Assembly: GCF_041320595.1 (NCBI RefSeq)
Contig: NZ_CP166625.1
Span: 1,251,501 to 1,315,500, forward strand
DNA length: 64,000 nt
From: Pleomorphomonas sp. PLEO
GTDB lineage: Bacteria > Pseudomonadota > Alphaproteobacteria > Rhizobiales > Pleomorphomonadaceae
Direction: 5' to 3'
This document shows, piece by piece, positions 55,511 to 64,000 of the stretch. The position numbers were made by a program, and so were the translations under genes. Every line of letters begins with the position of its first letter. Within the stretch, counting starts at the first letter, position 1. Below the pieces are notes generated by a model. It was given only the letters and a program-made list of their open reading frames with translations, was not told the DNA's origin and made no database searches.

Positions 55511-55602
55511 TGGCCGAATCTATCGCCACTCATAGGCACTCGCAATAGATCGCCGTTCGGCGGTCCAGTCAAAGGCCGCAGCTCCGGCATTCAGAAATAG
55601 CG

Positions 55603-55626
55603 AAGGGCGCCCCGAGGGACGCCCTT
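55603..55626. terminator. Hairpin downstream of serA
   Basis: AAGGGCGCCCCGAGGGACGCCCTT can form a stem (AGGGCG/CGCCCT with further GC pairs). It lies 28 bp beyond the serA stop. It lacks a real T run in the serA direction, so termination is uncertain. It nearly duplicates the hairpin at 43209-43237. Confidence 0.4.
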
Positions 55627-55653
55627 GTTGTCAGCTGTCGATGATGGAGCCTA

Positions 55654-57240
55654 TCAGAACTTCAGCGCCTTTACCTGGCGGACCACCGGCATGGCCTTGA
55701 CCTTGTCGAGCACGTCGGCCGGCACATCGCCGTCCACCTCAACGAGGCAGATGGCATCGGCGCCCTGTTCGAGGCGGCCGAGGGCGAAGGTGGCGATGTT
55801 GATGCCGGCGTCGCCCAGAAGGCCGGCGAACTTGCCGATGAAGCCCGGCTTGTCCTCGTTGGTAACGTAGATCATCGACGGCGCGAACTCGGCGTCCATC
55901 TTGATGCCCTTGATCTCGACGATGCGCGGATGACCGTCGGCGAACACGGTGCCGGCGATCGAACGCTCCTGGCGGTCGGTGGTCAGCGTCAGGCGGATCA
56001 GGCTTTCGAAGTTGGCCGAGGCGTTGTTGCGCACTTCCGCCACGGCGATGCCGCGCTCCTTGGCCATCACCGGCGCCGACACCATGTTGACCGACTGCAG
56101 CAGCGGCTTCAGCACGCCGGTGATCGCCGCGGCGGAGAGCGCGCGGATGTTCATGCCGGCCACTTCGCCTTCGTATTCGATGCGGATCGCCTTCAGGCCG
56201 GTCTCGGTGAGCTGGCCGGCAAACGAGCCCAGGAGCTCGGCGAGCTTGACGAACGGCGTCAGGCGCGGCGCCTCCTCGGCGGTGATCGACGGCATGTTGA
56301 GGGCGTTCACGACGGCGCCCTTCATCAGGTAGTCGGACATCTGTTCGGCGACCTGCAGAGCGACATTCTCCTGCGCTTCCGTGGTGGAGGCGCCGAGATG
56401 CGGCGTACAGACCACGTTCGGGTGGCCGAACAGCGGGTGGGCGGTAGCCGGCTCGGTCTCGAACACGTCGAGGGCGGCGCCGGCGACATGGCCGGAATCG
56501 AGCGCTGCCTTGAGGTCGGCCTCGACGATCAGGCCGCCACGGGCGCAGTTGATGATGCGCACGCCCTTCTTCATCTTCAGGATGGCGGAGATGTCGATGA
56601 TGTTGCGCGTCTTCTCGATCAGCGGCACATGCAGCGTGATGAAGTCGGCGCGGCGGAACAGATCATCGAGTTCCACCTTCTCGACGCCGAGTTCGATGGC
56701 GCGCTCGGCCGACAGGAACGGGTCGTAGGCGATGACGCGCATCTTCAGGCCGACGGCGCGGTCGGCGACGATCGAGCCGATGTTGCCGCAGCCGATGACG
56801 CCGAGCGTCTTGTTGGTCAGCTCGACGCCCATGAAGCGGTTCTTTTCCCACTTGCCGGCATGCGTGGAGGCATTGGCCTCGGGAAGCTCGCGGGCCAGCG
56901 CGAACATCAAGGCGATGGCGTGCTCGGCGGTGGTGATCGAGTTGCCGAACGGCGTGTTCATGACGATGACGCCGCGCGCCGTGGCGGCGGGCACGTCGAC
57001 GTTGTCGACGCCGATGCCGGCGCGGCCGATCACCCTGAGGTTCTTGGCGCTGGCGAGCAGCTTTTCCGTGACCTTGGTGGTGGAGCGGATGGCGAGGCCG
57101 TCATAGTTGCCGATGATCTCGGCCAGCTTGTCCTTGTCCTTGCCGAGATCGGGCTGGTAGTCGACTTCGACGCCGTGATCCTTGAAGATCTGAACGGCGG
57201 TGGCGGACAGCTTGTCGGAAATGAGAACGCGAGGAGCCAT
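55654..57240 (-). CDS. serA: D-3-phosphoglycerate dehydrogenase
   Basis: 528 residues from ATG 57240 (AGGA upstream). Long-type SerA: catalytic domain (APRVLISDKLS, GLAIRSTTKV), NAD-binding domain (GRAGIGVDNVD, GVIGCGNIGSIVADRA, catalytic Arg in INCARGGLI, catalytic His in VVCTPHLGASTTEAQ), then an intervening allosteric-substrate-binding domain and a C-terminal ACT domain (MIYVTNEDKPGFIGKFAGLL, GDAGINIATF) that senses serine. It starts serine synthesis from 3-phosphoglycerate. serC lies upstream in the same direction, so the order is serC-serA. Confidence 0.97.
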   Translation of the reverse strand: MAPRVLISDKLSATAVQIFKDHGVEVDYQPDLGKDKDKLAEIIGNYDGLAIRSTTKVTEKLLASAKNLRVIGRAGIGVDNVDVPAATARGVIVMNTPFGNSITTAEHAIALMFALARELPEANASTHAGKWEKNRFMGVELTNKTLGVIGCGNIGSIVADRAVGLKMRVIAYDPFLSAERAIELGVEKVELDDLFRRADFITLHVPLIEKTRNIIDISAILKMKKGVRIINCARGGLIVEADLKAALDSGHVAGAALDVFETEPATAHPLFGHPNVVCTPHLGASTTEAQENVALQVAEQMSDYLMKGAVVNALNMPSITAEEAPRLTPFVKLAELLGSFAGQLTETGLKAIRIEYEGEVAGMNIRALSAAAITGVLKPLLQSVNMVSAPVMAKERGIAVAEVRNNASANFESLIRLTLTTDRQERSIAGTVFADGHPRIVEIKGIKMDAEFAPSMIYVTNEDKPGFIGKFAGLLGDAGINIATFALGRLEQGADAICLVEVDGDVPADVLDKVKAMPVVRQVKALKF

Positions 57241-57435
57241 GGGAGTCATCCTGGTTGGGTGGCGCCTCGCACCTTCTCCGGTCCCTTCGGGTTGGAAGGG
57301 TGAGCGGAAGAGACCGGTGGCGCCGGATGGAATGTCACTGCGGCTGAAGATTGGTTTCCCGTCCCGCTTGGCGGGAAGGGGAGGAGAGGGTGCGGCGGCG
57401 CACCCTCTTTCCGAAAGCGCTTGTCGGATCGACTG

Positions 57436-58611
57436 TCAGGCGGCCTTGGAAAGCCCGGCCAGCGCCTTGGCGAAGGCCCAGTCGATCCATGGCGTCAGGC
57501 CGGCAACGTCGGCGGTCTCGACGGTGGCACCACACCATATCCTGAGGCCCGGAGGGGCGTCACGGTAGGAGGCGATGTCGAAGGCGACGCCTTCCTTCTC
57601 GAGGAGGCCGGTCAGCGTCTTGACGAAAGCCTGCTGGCCCTCGATGTCGAGGGCAGCGACTTGCGGGTGGACGAAGCTCAGGCAGACCGAGGTGTTGGAG
57701 CGGATCGCTTCGGTCTTGGCCAGGAAGGCGACCGACGGCGTCTTGGCGACCCAGTCGGCAATGGCCTTGGTGTTGGCATCGGCGCGGCCGACCAGCGCTT
57801 CAAGGCCGCCGATGGCGTCGGCCCACTTCAGCGCATCGATATAGTCCTCGACGCAGATCATGGAGGGCGTGTTGATGGTGTCGCCCTTGAAGATTCCTTC
57901 GATCAGCTTGCCGCCGGAGGTGAGGCGGAAAATCTTCGGCAGTGGCCAGGCCGGCTTGTAGCTCTCAAGCCGCTCGACGGCGCGCGGTGACAGGATCAGC
58001 ATGCCGTGACCGCCTTCGCCGCCCAGAACCTTCTGCCAGGAGAAGGTGACGACGTCGAGCTTGTCGAACGGCAGGACTTGAGCGAAAGCGGCGGAGGTGG
58101 CGTCGCAAATGGTGAGGCCCTGGCGATCGGCCGGGATCGCGTCGCCGTTGGGAACGCGCACGCCGGAAGTGGTGCCGTTCCAGGTGAACACCACGTCGCG
58201 GTTAAAATCGACCTTGGCGAAGTCGACGATGTCGCCATAAGGCGCCTCGAAGACACGGGCGTCGAGTTTCAGCTGCTTGACGACATCCGTCACCCAGCCG
58301 GAGCCGAAGGACTCCCAGGCCAGCATGTCGACCGGACGAGCACCGAGCAGCGACCACAGCGCCATCTCGACGGCGCCGGTATCGGAAGCCGGTACGATGC
58401 CGATGCGATAATCGGCGGGAACGCGCAGCACCTTGCGGGTGATGTCGATCGCCTCAGCGAGCTTGGTCTTGCCGATTTTGGCGCGATGGGAGCGGCCGAC
58501 CGGCGCCCCCTTGAGTGCCTCGACGGTCCATCCTGGGCGCTTGGCGCAGGGGCCGGAGGAAAAGCGGGGATTAGCCGGCTTCAAAGCCGGCGCGGCAGTG
58601 GCGTCAGTCAT
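57436..58611 (-). CDS. serC: Phosphoserine aminotransferase
   Basis: 391 residues, the alphaproteobacterial/Methanosarcina-like SerC type. [15 protein letters not shown] at the start, [49 protein letters not shown], and the PLP lysine in [19 protein letters not shown]. It transaminates 3-phosphohydroxypyruvate, the SerA product, to phosphoserine. It precedes serA by 195 bp and both probably form one unit, although a separate serA promoter is possible in the gap. Confidence 0.96.
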   Translation of the reverse strand: MTDATAAPALKPANPRFSSGPCAKRPGWTVEALKGAPVGRSHRAKIGKTKLAEAIDITRKVLRVPADYRIGIVPASDTGAVEMALWSLLGARPVDMLAWESFGSGWVTDVVKQLKLDARVFEAPYGDIVDFAKVDFNRDVVFTWNGTTSGVRVPNGDAIPADRQGLTICDATSAAFAQVLPFDKLDVVTFSWQKVLGGEGGHGMLILSPRAVERLESYKPAWPLPKIFRLTSGGKLIEGIFKGDTINTPSMICVEDYIDALKWADAIGGLEALVGRADANTKAIADWVAKTPSVAFLAKTEAIRSNTSVCLSFVHPQVAALDIEGQQAFVKTLTGLLEKEGVAFDIASYRDAPPGLRIWCGATVETADVAGLTPWIDWAFAKALAGLSKAA

Positions 58612-58728
58612 GTAACTATCCTCTCAGATAGGTGCTCCTCGGTGGGGAGGAGTGTCCCGCCGCCTGAGCTATCGGAAAGGCCGCGCGCCGTCAAGTCGGG
58701 TGAAAGCAGTTCGACCAAAGGTGTTGCC

Positions 58729-58766
58729 AAAAGACAAACGGCGGGAAGACCGAAGTCTTCCCGCCG
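58729..58766 (-). terminator. Terminator after the outer-membrane protein gene
   Basis: Minus strand: CGGCGGGAAGAC-ttcg-GTCTTCCCGCCG, a perfect 12-bp stem with a UUCG loop, followed by TTTGTCTTTT. It ends the Omp25-like gene, whose stop is about 28 bp upstream. Confidence 0.9.
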
Positions 58767-58793
58767 CTGTCCGAAGTTAAAGCAGGCTAATTC

Positions 58794-59627
58794 TCAGTTG
58801 AGATAATAGCGCAGGCCAAGGCGCACCTCGTGGGCGGCGATGCCCTCGTAGTTGATTTTGGTGGTCTTGCCCGCGGACCCATCTGACAGCCGCTCAGTTA
58901 CCGAACCCGTCTCCGCGTCGCCGAGGTTGAGGTAGCGGTAGCCCAGATCGAGGCTGAGGCGATCGCTGAGGGGATACTCGACACCGGCCATTAGCGCCCA
59001 GGCGAAGTTCCACTTGCCCTCGCCCTTGGGATAATTGCCGCTAAAGCCGTCCTGAGCGCTGGATTTGACGTCGCTGGTCTTGAGATAGGAAGCGCCGGCG
59101 CCGGCGCCGAGATATGGCTTCAGGCCATGGAAGTCGCCGAGGTCGGCGTAGACGTTGGCCAGCGCGCTATAGGCGGTGATCTTGGCGCGCTCGGAGTCTT
59201 CCCATCTGCCGCTCGGTGCCATCGGGCATCCTACACTTGGGTCCTGACAGAAGGCCGAGCCCTTGAATTTGGCCGGCGTCTCATAGTCGAGCGTCAGGTC
59301 GGTGCGGAGATAGTCGTTGAACTTGTAGCCGACGCCGACGCCGACATCAGCGGCGCCCCCCATCTTTTCGCTACCAAGTTCGCCGTTGTTGCCGAAGCTG
59401 CCCCAGGTACGGTCGCTCAAAATGCCCTTAGGGGCCTGATAAAGTTTGTAGCCGATGTCGCCGCGGAGATACCAGCCGCCGACAGCCGGCAGCGGCATCG
59501 GTTCGGGCGCCTCGATGACCGGCGGATATTCCACCGGCATATCGGCGGCGCGGGCGACACCGGAGAAAGCCGCGAGGCCGAATGTCGCAGCCACGGCCAG
59601 AGAGAGGTTCATTGTGAGACTGCGCAT
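58794..59627 (-). CDS. Omp25/Ropb-like outer-membrane beta-barrel protein
   Basis: 277 residues from ATG 59627 (GGAAGGA upstream). A signal peptide (NLSLAVAATFGLAAFSGVARA) ends before ADMPVEYPP. The mature protein is an eight-strand-type OMP barrel: GWYLRGDIGYKLYQ at the start, alternating strands such as DVGVGVGYKFNDYLRTDLTL, LKPYLGAGAGASYLK, WALMAGVEYPLSDRLSLDLG, YRYLNLGDAE, and the final strand HEVRLGLRYYLN ending in an aromatic-aliphatic pattern. It is a structural outer-membrane protein of Rhizobiales. A perfect CtrA-type site (59714-59728) lies 87 bp upstream. Confidence 0.9.
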   Translation of the reverse strand: MRSLTMNLSLAVAATFGLAAFSGVARAADMPVEYPPVIEAPEPMPLPAVGGWYLRGDIGYKLYQAPKGILSDRTWGSFGNNGELGSEKMGGAADVGVGVGYKFNDYLRTDLTLDYETPAKFKGSAFCQDPSVGCPMAPSGRWEDSERAKITAYSALANVYADLGDFHGLKPYLGAGAGASYLKTSDVKSSAQDGFSGNYPKGEGKWNFAWALMAGVEYPLSDRLSLDLGYRYLNLGDAETGSVTERLSDGSAGKTTKINYEGIAAHEVRLGLRYYLN

Positions 59628-59713
59628 GGTTCGATCCTTCCGAACAAGCATGATCGCGAGGCGGCGAGCCGCCGATCATCATCGCTTTCGGATCGATTAT
59701 TAGGGCAAGTCGG

Positions 59714-59728
59714 TTAATTGTGACTTAA
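59714..59728 (-). promoter_or_regulatory. CtrA-type binding site upstream of the outer-membrane protein gene
   Basis: TTAA-TTGTGAC-TTAA: two TTAA halves with the exact 7-bp spacer of the CtrA consensus, flanked by GG and CC. A further CTTAACC lies 10 bp beyond. CtrA control of outer-membrane protein genes is known in alphaproteobacteria, and cpdR, a CtrA-proteolysis factor, lies in this window. Binding is inference. Confidence 0.55.
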
Positions 59729-59845
59729 CCACGTCCCTTAACCTTGATGATTGGTAAAACCGATCAATCGGCGGGTTTCCAGCCAATAAAAAATGCCCCG
59801 GCGACGCGATGCGGGCCAGGGCGAGTTTCAAGAAGCTCTGTAACC

Positions 59846-61192
59846 TCAGATAGCGGCGTTGCCGATCGCCTCGACGATGTCACCGACCGCCGCGTCGACC
59901 AGATCGGCGTTGTCGCCTTCTCCCATGACGCGAATCAGCGGCTCGGTGCCGGAGGCGCGGACAAGAATGCGGCCGCCAGCGCCGAGCCGGCTCTCGGCGG
60001 CAACGATCGCCGCCTTGACGCTCTCGTTGTCGAGCGGCTTGCCGCCCTTGACGCGGACATTCCTCAGCAGCTGCGGCACCGGATCGAAGCGGTGGCAGAC
60101 CTCGCTCACCGGCTTGCCGGAGCGCTTGACGACGGCCAGCACTTGCAGGGCGGCGACCAGGCCGTCGCCGGTGGTGGCGTAATCGGAGAGCACGATGTGG
60201 CCGGACTGTTCGCCGCCGACGTTGTAGCCGCCGGACCGCATCGCCTCGACCACGTAGCGGTCGCCGACCTTGGTGCGGACGAGTTCAAGGCCAATACCCT
60301 GGAGATAGCGTTCCAGGCCGAGATTGGACATGACGGTGGCGACGATGCCAGGCCGTGCGAGGCGTCCGTCTTCCTGGAAGGAGGCGGCGACGACGGCCAT
60401 CAGCTGGTCGCCATCGACCACCTGTCCCTTCTCGTCGATGATGATGACGCGGTCGGCGTCGCCATCGAGGGCGATGCCGATATCGGCCCTGACCTCGCGC
60501 ACCTTCTCGGTAATGGAGGCAAGGCTGGTCGAGCCGCAGTCGCGGTTGATGTTGAGGCCGTTGGGATCGACGCCGAGCGTTACGACTTCGGCGCCGAGTT
60601 CCCACAGCACTTCCGGGGCCACCTTGTAGGCAGCGCCGTTGGCGCAGTCGACCACCACGCGGAGACCTTCGAAGGAGATGTGGCGGGAAAGGGTCCGCTT
60701 GGCCGATTCCACATAGCGGGCGCGCTCGCCGTCGACGCGCTTGGCGCGACCGAGATCGGCGGGGGCGGCGAGACGGCCGGAGAAGTCGCTGTCCAGCATG
60801 TCCTCGATCGCCAGCTCGACCTCGTCGGACAGCTTGTAGCCATCGGGGCCGAACAGCTTGATGCCGTTGTCGGCAAAAGGATTGTGCGAGGCGGAGATCA
60901 TCACGCCGAGGTCGGCCCTGAGGGACCGCGTCAGCATGGCGACGGCCGGCGTCGGCACCGGGCCGGTCAGGAAGACATCGACGCCGACGGCGGTGAAGCC
61001 GGCGGTCAGCGCCGGCTCGATCATGTAGCCGGAGAGGCGGGTGTCCTTGCCGATGACGACACGGTGGCGATGGTCGCCGCGATGGAAGGCGAGGCCGGCG
61101 GCCATGCCGACCTTGAGGGCGATTTCCGGGGTAATGGGCCAGCTGTTGGCCGTGCCGCGGATGCCGTCGGTTCCGAAAAATCTGCGTGCCAT
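59846..61192 (-). CDS. glmM: Phosphoglucosamine mutase
   Basis: 448 residues from ATG 61192 ([20 protein letters not shown]), the exact family length; the frame stays open upstream without similarity. The phosphoserine loop is [18 protein letters not shown], the metal loop [11 protein letters not shown], the sugar loop [13 protein letters not shown] and the phosphate loop [16 protein letters not shown]. It converts glucosamine-6-phosphate to glucosamine-1-phosphate for peptidoglycan and lipid A. It is monocistronic here. Confidence 0.97.
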   Translation of the reverse strand: MARRFFGTDGIRGTANSWPITPEIALKVGMAAGLAFHRGDHRHRVVIGKDTRLSGYMIEPALTAGFTAVGVDVFLTGPVPTPAVAMLTRSLRADLGVMISASHNPFADNGIKLFGPDGYKLSDEVELAIEDMLDSDFSGRLAAPADLGRAKRVDGERARYVESAKRTLSRHISFEGLRVVVDCANGAAYKVAPEVLWELGAEVVTLGVDPNGLNINRDCGSTSLASITEKVREVRADIGIALDGDADRVIIIDEKGQVVDGDQLMAVVAASFQEDGRLARPGIVATVMSNLGLERYLQGIGLELVRTKVGDRYVVEAMRSGGYNVGGEQSGHIVLSDYATTGDGLVAALQVLAVVKRSGKPVSEVCHRFDPVPQLLRNVRVKGGKPLDNESVKAAIVAAESRLGAGGRILVRASGTEPLIRVMGEGDNADLVDAAVGDIVEAIGNAAI

Positions 61193-61343
61193 GTCGTTCG
61201 TCCGCGCTTTCCTCGTATGGCGCCGACCCAGGCGCTTCATTCTTTTCTGCGGTCTGGATGATAAATGGCCGGTGAACGGGAAAGAGTCAAAAATTGTGAA
61301 CGACTGTTACGGCTTGGCGTCCTGAGGAACAGGCTGAAACCGA

Positions 61344-62372
61344 TCAGCGCTCGGTCAGCTTCAGCTCGATACGGCGGTTCTTGGCGTTGACCTCGTCGCT
61401 GTCGCCCTCTTCCAGCGGCTGGAATTCGCCGAAACCGGCGGCCACCAGGTGATTGGGCGAGATACCCTTGCTGATCAGATACTTGACCACCGATATGGCG
61501 CGCGCCGACGAAAGCTCCCAGTTGTCGCGGAAGCGACCGTTGCCGGACATCGGCCGGGCATCGGTATGGCCATCAACGCGTAGAACCCAGGCGATCTCGG
61601 GCGGGATCTGTCCTTCGAGCTGCAATAATGCGTCGGCCAGCTTGTCGAGTTCACCGCGACCGGCCGGATTGACCTCGTCGTTGCCGGAATCGAACAGCAC
61701 TTCCGATTGGAAGACGAAGCGGTCGCCGACCACACGGATGTCGGAGCGCTGCGACAGGATCTCGCGAAGACGTCCGAAGAAGTCGGAACGATAGCGGGCA
61801 AGTTCTTGAACACGCTGGGCCAGTGCCACGTTGAGGCGCTTACCGAGATCGGCGATCTTGGCCGAACTTTCCTTGTCGCGGGATTCGGAGGCGTTGAGGG
61901 CATCCTCAAGGGCGGCGATCTGCCGCCGTAGCGCCGAGATCTGCTGGTTGAGCAGCTCGACCTGGGCGAGCGCCCGCTGGCTGGCCCGCTTTTCGTCCGA
62001 AAGTTGGGAGGCGAGCGCCTGCATCTTGGTATCGGCGGCGTCGTTGGCGCCGGACTGGTTGGCGATCAGGCCCTGGAGGTTGTCGCGGGCGGCCTGCGCG
62101 TCCTTGAGGTTCGATTCCAAGAGCGACACATTGTCCTGCAAATCGCGGTTGGAGGCGCGCTCCATGGCCAAGAGCTCGGTCAACTCGGCGATCTGGGCGT
62201 TGAGACGGCCGAGCACGGTGTCCTTGTCGGTGATCTGCTGGCTCAGAAAGAACTGGGCCAGAGAGAAGATCGACAGCAGAAAGATGATCGACAGCACCAG
62301 CGTGGTGAGCATGTCGACAAAGGCCGGCCAGTAGTCCTGCTGGGTCGAAAACCTGCGGCGTCCGAGGGCCAT
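61344..62372 (-). CDS. MotB/OmpA-domain membrane protein with coiled coil
   Basis: 342 residues. One N-terminal membrane helix (AFVDMLTTLVLSIIFLLSIF, with the Asp and the layout of MotB/TolR-type proteins), a long coiled coil (about residues 50-195, e.g. LNAQIAELTELLAMERASN, RQIAALEDALNASESRDKE), and a C-terminal OmpA-like peptidoglycan-binding domain (VRVVGDRFVF, LRVDGHTDARPMSGNGRFRD, NWELSSARAISVVKYLISKG, NRRIELKLTER). It pairs with the MotA-like gene just upstream. No flagellar genes are near, so it is probably an envelope or proton-channel device rather than a flagellar stator. Confidence 0.88.
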   Translation of the reverse strand: MALGRRRFSTQQDYWPAFVDMLTTLVLSIIFLLSIFSLAQFFLSQQITDKDTVLGRLNAQIAELTELLAMERASNRDLQDNVSLLESNLKDAQAARDNLQGLIANQSGANDAADTKMQALASQLSDEKRASQRALAQVELLNQQISALRRQIAALEDALNASESRDKESSAKIADLGKRLNVALAQRVQELARYRSDFFGRLREILSQRSDIRVVGDRFVFQSEVLFDSGNDEVNPAGRGELDKLADALLQLEGQIPPEIAWVLRVDGHTDARPMSGNGRFRDNWELSSARAISVVKYLISKGISPNHLVAAGFGEFQPLEEGDSDEVNAKNRRIELKLTER

Positions 62373-62481
62373 GGTCGGTCAATCTCCGTATCGAAGCAAA
62401 AGCCGTCTAGAGCGGCCTCCTGCTTCGCGTCTCTTTCAGGCAATTCCGGACGGAAACCGCCCGCACTTTTCCTGGAATTGC

Positions 62482-63483
62482 TTAGCCGCGTTCCGAGCGC
62501 TCGACGGCGCCAGTCAGAAGCTCCAGTAGCCGGCGGATCTCCTTTTGCTGCTCGCCCTGGCTTTCCGCCCAGGCGCGCACCAGTTGCTGCTCGGCGCGCA
62601 TGTGCTGGACAAGCCCCTGGATGCCCTCGGCGAGATTGGCCATCGCCTGACCGGAGCGGTTGCCGGTGCCGCCGTCCTGGATCTGCTTGGTCAGGTGCTC
62701 GAGGGCGCCGCGCAGGTCGTCGATGTTCTGGGCGTCGCGGATGCTGGCGCCGACGTCGCCGGCCGAGTCGAGTTCGGCCTGGGTGGACAGCCAGTCTTCG
62801 AGGTCGAGGTAGAAGCGGTTCTGTGCTTGCCCGGCCTGAAGGTCGAGGAAGCCGACGATCAGCGAGCCGGCAAGGCCGAACAGCGAGGACGAGAAGGCCG
62901 TACCCATGCCGCTGAGCGGCGCCTGCAAACCGCTCTTCAGGTCTTCGAAGATGACGCTGGCCGTGCCTGAGCCGACGTCGAGGCCCTGAATGGTGGCGCC
63001 CACCGAGTTCACGGTGGCGATCAGGCCGTAGAAGGTGCCCAACAGGCCGAGGAACACCAGAAGGCCGGTCATGTAGCGGGAGATGTCGCGCGCCTCGTCG
63101 AGACGGGTGGCGATCGATTCGAGCAGCGAGCGCATGGCCGAGGCGGAGATGGCTCGCTGGCCAAACCGGTCACCGAGTAGCGTCGCCATAGGCGCGAGCA
63201 ACACCGGCTGCTTGCGCACCTCAAGGCCAGGCTCGCCGAAACGGTAGGTGTTGACCCAGCGCACCTCGGGAAACAGGCGAACCACCTGCCGGAAGATCAG
63301 CAGAATGCCGACCAGCGCCACCGAAAAGATCAGGCCGTTGAGGCCGGGGTTGGCCATGAAGGCTGTCTTCAGCTGCCGCGACAGCAACAGGCCGACGAAG
63401 GCAGCGATGACCAGGAACACCGCCATCCGCCAGAGATACACCTGGGGGCTGGTGAGCTTAATGCCGGACGCGTCTTTGGCCAT
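62482..63483 (-). CDS. MotA/TolQ/ExbB-like proton-channel family protein
   Basis: 333 residues from ATG 63483. Two N-terminal membrane helices (VYLWRMAVFLVIAAFVGLLL, GLIFSVALVGILLIFRQVVR), then the MotA/ExbB core helices (TGLLVFLGLLGTFYGLIATV, SGMGTAFSSSLFGLAGSLIV) with the conserved T/S and Gly of the ion path, and a hydrophilic C-terminus with a coiled coil (QLVRAWAESQGEQQKEIRRL). It lies 109 bp upstream of the MotB/OmpA-like gene in the same direction, and the two proteins should form a stator-like complex. Its cellular task is not known. Confidence 0.87.
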   Translation of the reverse strand: MAKDASGIKLTSPQVYLWRMAVFLVIAAFVGLLLSRQLKTAFMANPGLNGLIFSVALVGILLIFRQVVRLFPEVRWVNTYRFGEPGLEVRKQPVLLAPMATLLGDRFGQRAISASAMRSLLESIATRLDEARDISRYMTGLLVFLGLLGTFYGLIATVNSVGATIQGLDVGSGTASVIFEDLKSGLQAPLSGMGTAFSSSLFGLAGSLIVGFLDLQAGQAQNRFYLDLEDWLSTQAELDSAGDVGASIRDAQNIDDLRGALEHLTKQIQDGGTGNRSGQAMANLAEGIQGLVQHMRAEQQLVRAWAESQGEQQKEIRRLLELLTGAVERSERG

Positions 63484-63612
63484 GGTTCTATCGCTTGCTC
63501 TCACTGATCGCGGCGCACAGTAAACGCGATTTACGGCGAAAAGAGCAAGGCATACGGCCGGTTCCCCCGAATTTTTCGGGGGAAGCCCATCAGTTTATAC
63601 GGCGCGTTGCCG

Positions 63613-64000
63613 TCAGGCCTTCCTGAGGGTGGCGAGAAGCTGGGCGTGGATCGCCTCGTTGCCGGCCACCAGCGTGCGGGAGGCGTGCATATCATCCTTG
63701 CCGGCCTTGTCGGTAATGAAGCCGCCGGCCTCCTTGATCATCAGCCAGCCGGCCGACGTATCCCACGGGTTGAGGTCGTCTTCCCAGAAGCCGTCCAGCT
63801 TGCCGGCGGCGACGTAGCAGAGGTCGAGAGCGGCCGAGCCGAGGCGGCGGATGCCGGCGCAGTTGGCCATCACCTGCCGGAGTTCGTTGAGATAGCGCGG
63901 ATGATTGCCGCGGCCGAGGTGTGGCACGCCGGTGCCGATGACGCATTCGGGCATTTCGCGGCGCGCCGAAACGCGCAGGCGACGGTCATTGACGAAGGCG
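63613..64000 (-). CDS. suhB: Inositol-1-monophosphatase SuhB, C-terminal part
   Basis: The last 129 codons of a gene that continues past the right edge. Visible parts: AFVNDRRLRVSAR, LGSAALDLCYVAAGKLDGFW, the IMPase Asp motif NPWDTSAGWLMIKEAGGFIT, and HAQLLATLRKA at the end. The N-terminal metal motifs are outside the window. SuhB-type proteins hydrolyse inositol monophosphate and also influence rRNA transcription in some bacteria. Confidence 0.9.
   Translation of the reverse strand, partial: AFVNDRRLRVSARREMPECVIGTGVPHLGRGNHPRYLNELRQVMANCAGIRRLGSAALDLCYVAAGKLDGFWEDDLNPWDTSAGWLMIKEAGGFITDKAGKDDMHASRTLVAGNEAIHAQLLATLRKA

Noticed and set aside
55930..57303. Plus-strand ORF of 457 codons
   Set aside because: Antisense shadow of serA; low-complexity Gly/Arg/Asp composition.
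59744..61261. Plus-strand ORF of 505 codons
   Set aside because: Antisense shadow of glmM.

Overview
The window looks like the chromosome of an alphaproteobacterium, most likely Hyphomicrobiales (inference from CpdR, the ROSE/RpoH-type hsp20 control region, the Omp25-like porin, a CtrA-type box and high-GC Rhizobiales-like housekeeping genes). No species can be named from the sequence alone.

Bases 1-1142 and 38473-64000 are ordinary chromosome. Between them lies a 37.3-kb genomic island (1143-38442), bounded by a 46-bp direct repeat of the 3' half of a tRNA-Val(GAC) gene. The intact tRNA is at the right end (38398-38472, minus strand) and the displaced tRNA 3' end is at the left. The tyrosine recombinase sits just inside the left end, followed by a small regulatory module (two ribbon-helix-helix proteins around three operator-like repeats, an excisionase-like HTH protein, a replication-type HTH protein) and decayed phage terminase genes.

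The first cargo (about 6.9-22.6 kb, all plus strand) is a nearly self-contained tungsten/pterin enzyme system: a ModE-type regulator, an aldehyde:ferredoxin oxidoreductase-family tungstoenzyme, two MoaD/ThiS-like proteins, a ThiF/MoeB-like adenylyltransferase, an HdrD/GlpC-like iron-sulfur protein as probable electron partner, three MoeA-family proteins (one degenerate, one fused to a binding-protein-like domain), MoaA, a TupBCA tungstate transporter and a hybrid AcoR-GAF/Crp regulator. moaC, moaE and mogA are not in the window and must be supplied elsewhere.

The second cargo (23.4-38.0 kb) is a complete type I-C CRISPR-Cas system on the minus strand (cas3, cas5, cas8c, cas7, cas4, cas1, cas2) with a 98-repeat array. 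The most interesting signal lies between cas3 and cas5. A single perfect CRISPR repeat (35585-35616) stands alone in the probable 5' leader of the cas5 operon. The sequence that would be its spacer matches a site about 200 bp upstream (35787-35803) at 15 of 17 positions, directly behind a TTC trinucleotide, the known type I-C PAM. The only mismatches in the first 17 positions are at 6 and 12 and pairing stops at 18, i.e. exactly the every-sixth positions that are flipped out in Cascade R-loops. A 30-codon ORF with a good ribosome binding site lies between target and repeat. This is the layout expected of a Cascade-guided autorepressor or a CreTA-like addiction module.

The right-hand chromosome carries cpdR, an N-formylglutamate amidohydrolase-family gene, a candidate alpha-r8/suhB-type small RNA, hisN, a lysophospholipase-like hydrolase, hsp20 with an RNA thermometer, threonine aldolase, gltBD, a DUF459/SGNH protein, a MltB-type lytic transglycosylase, galU, an FMN reductase, serA-serC, an outer-membrane beta-barrel protein, glmM, a MotA/MotB-like membrane pair and the 3' part of suhB.
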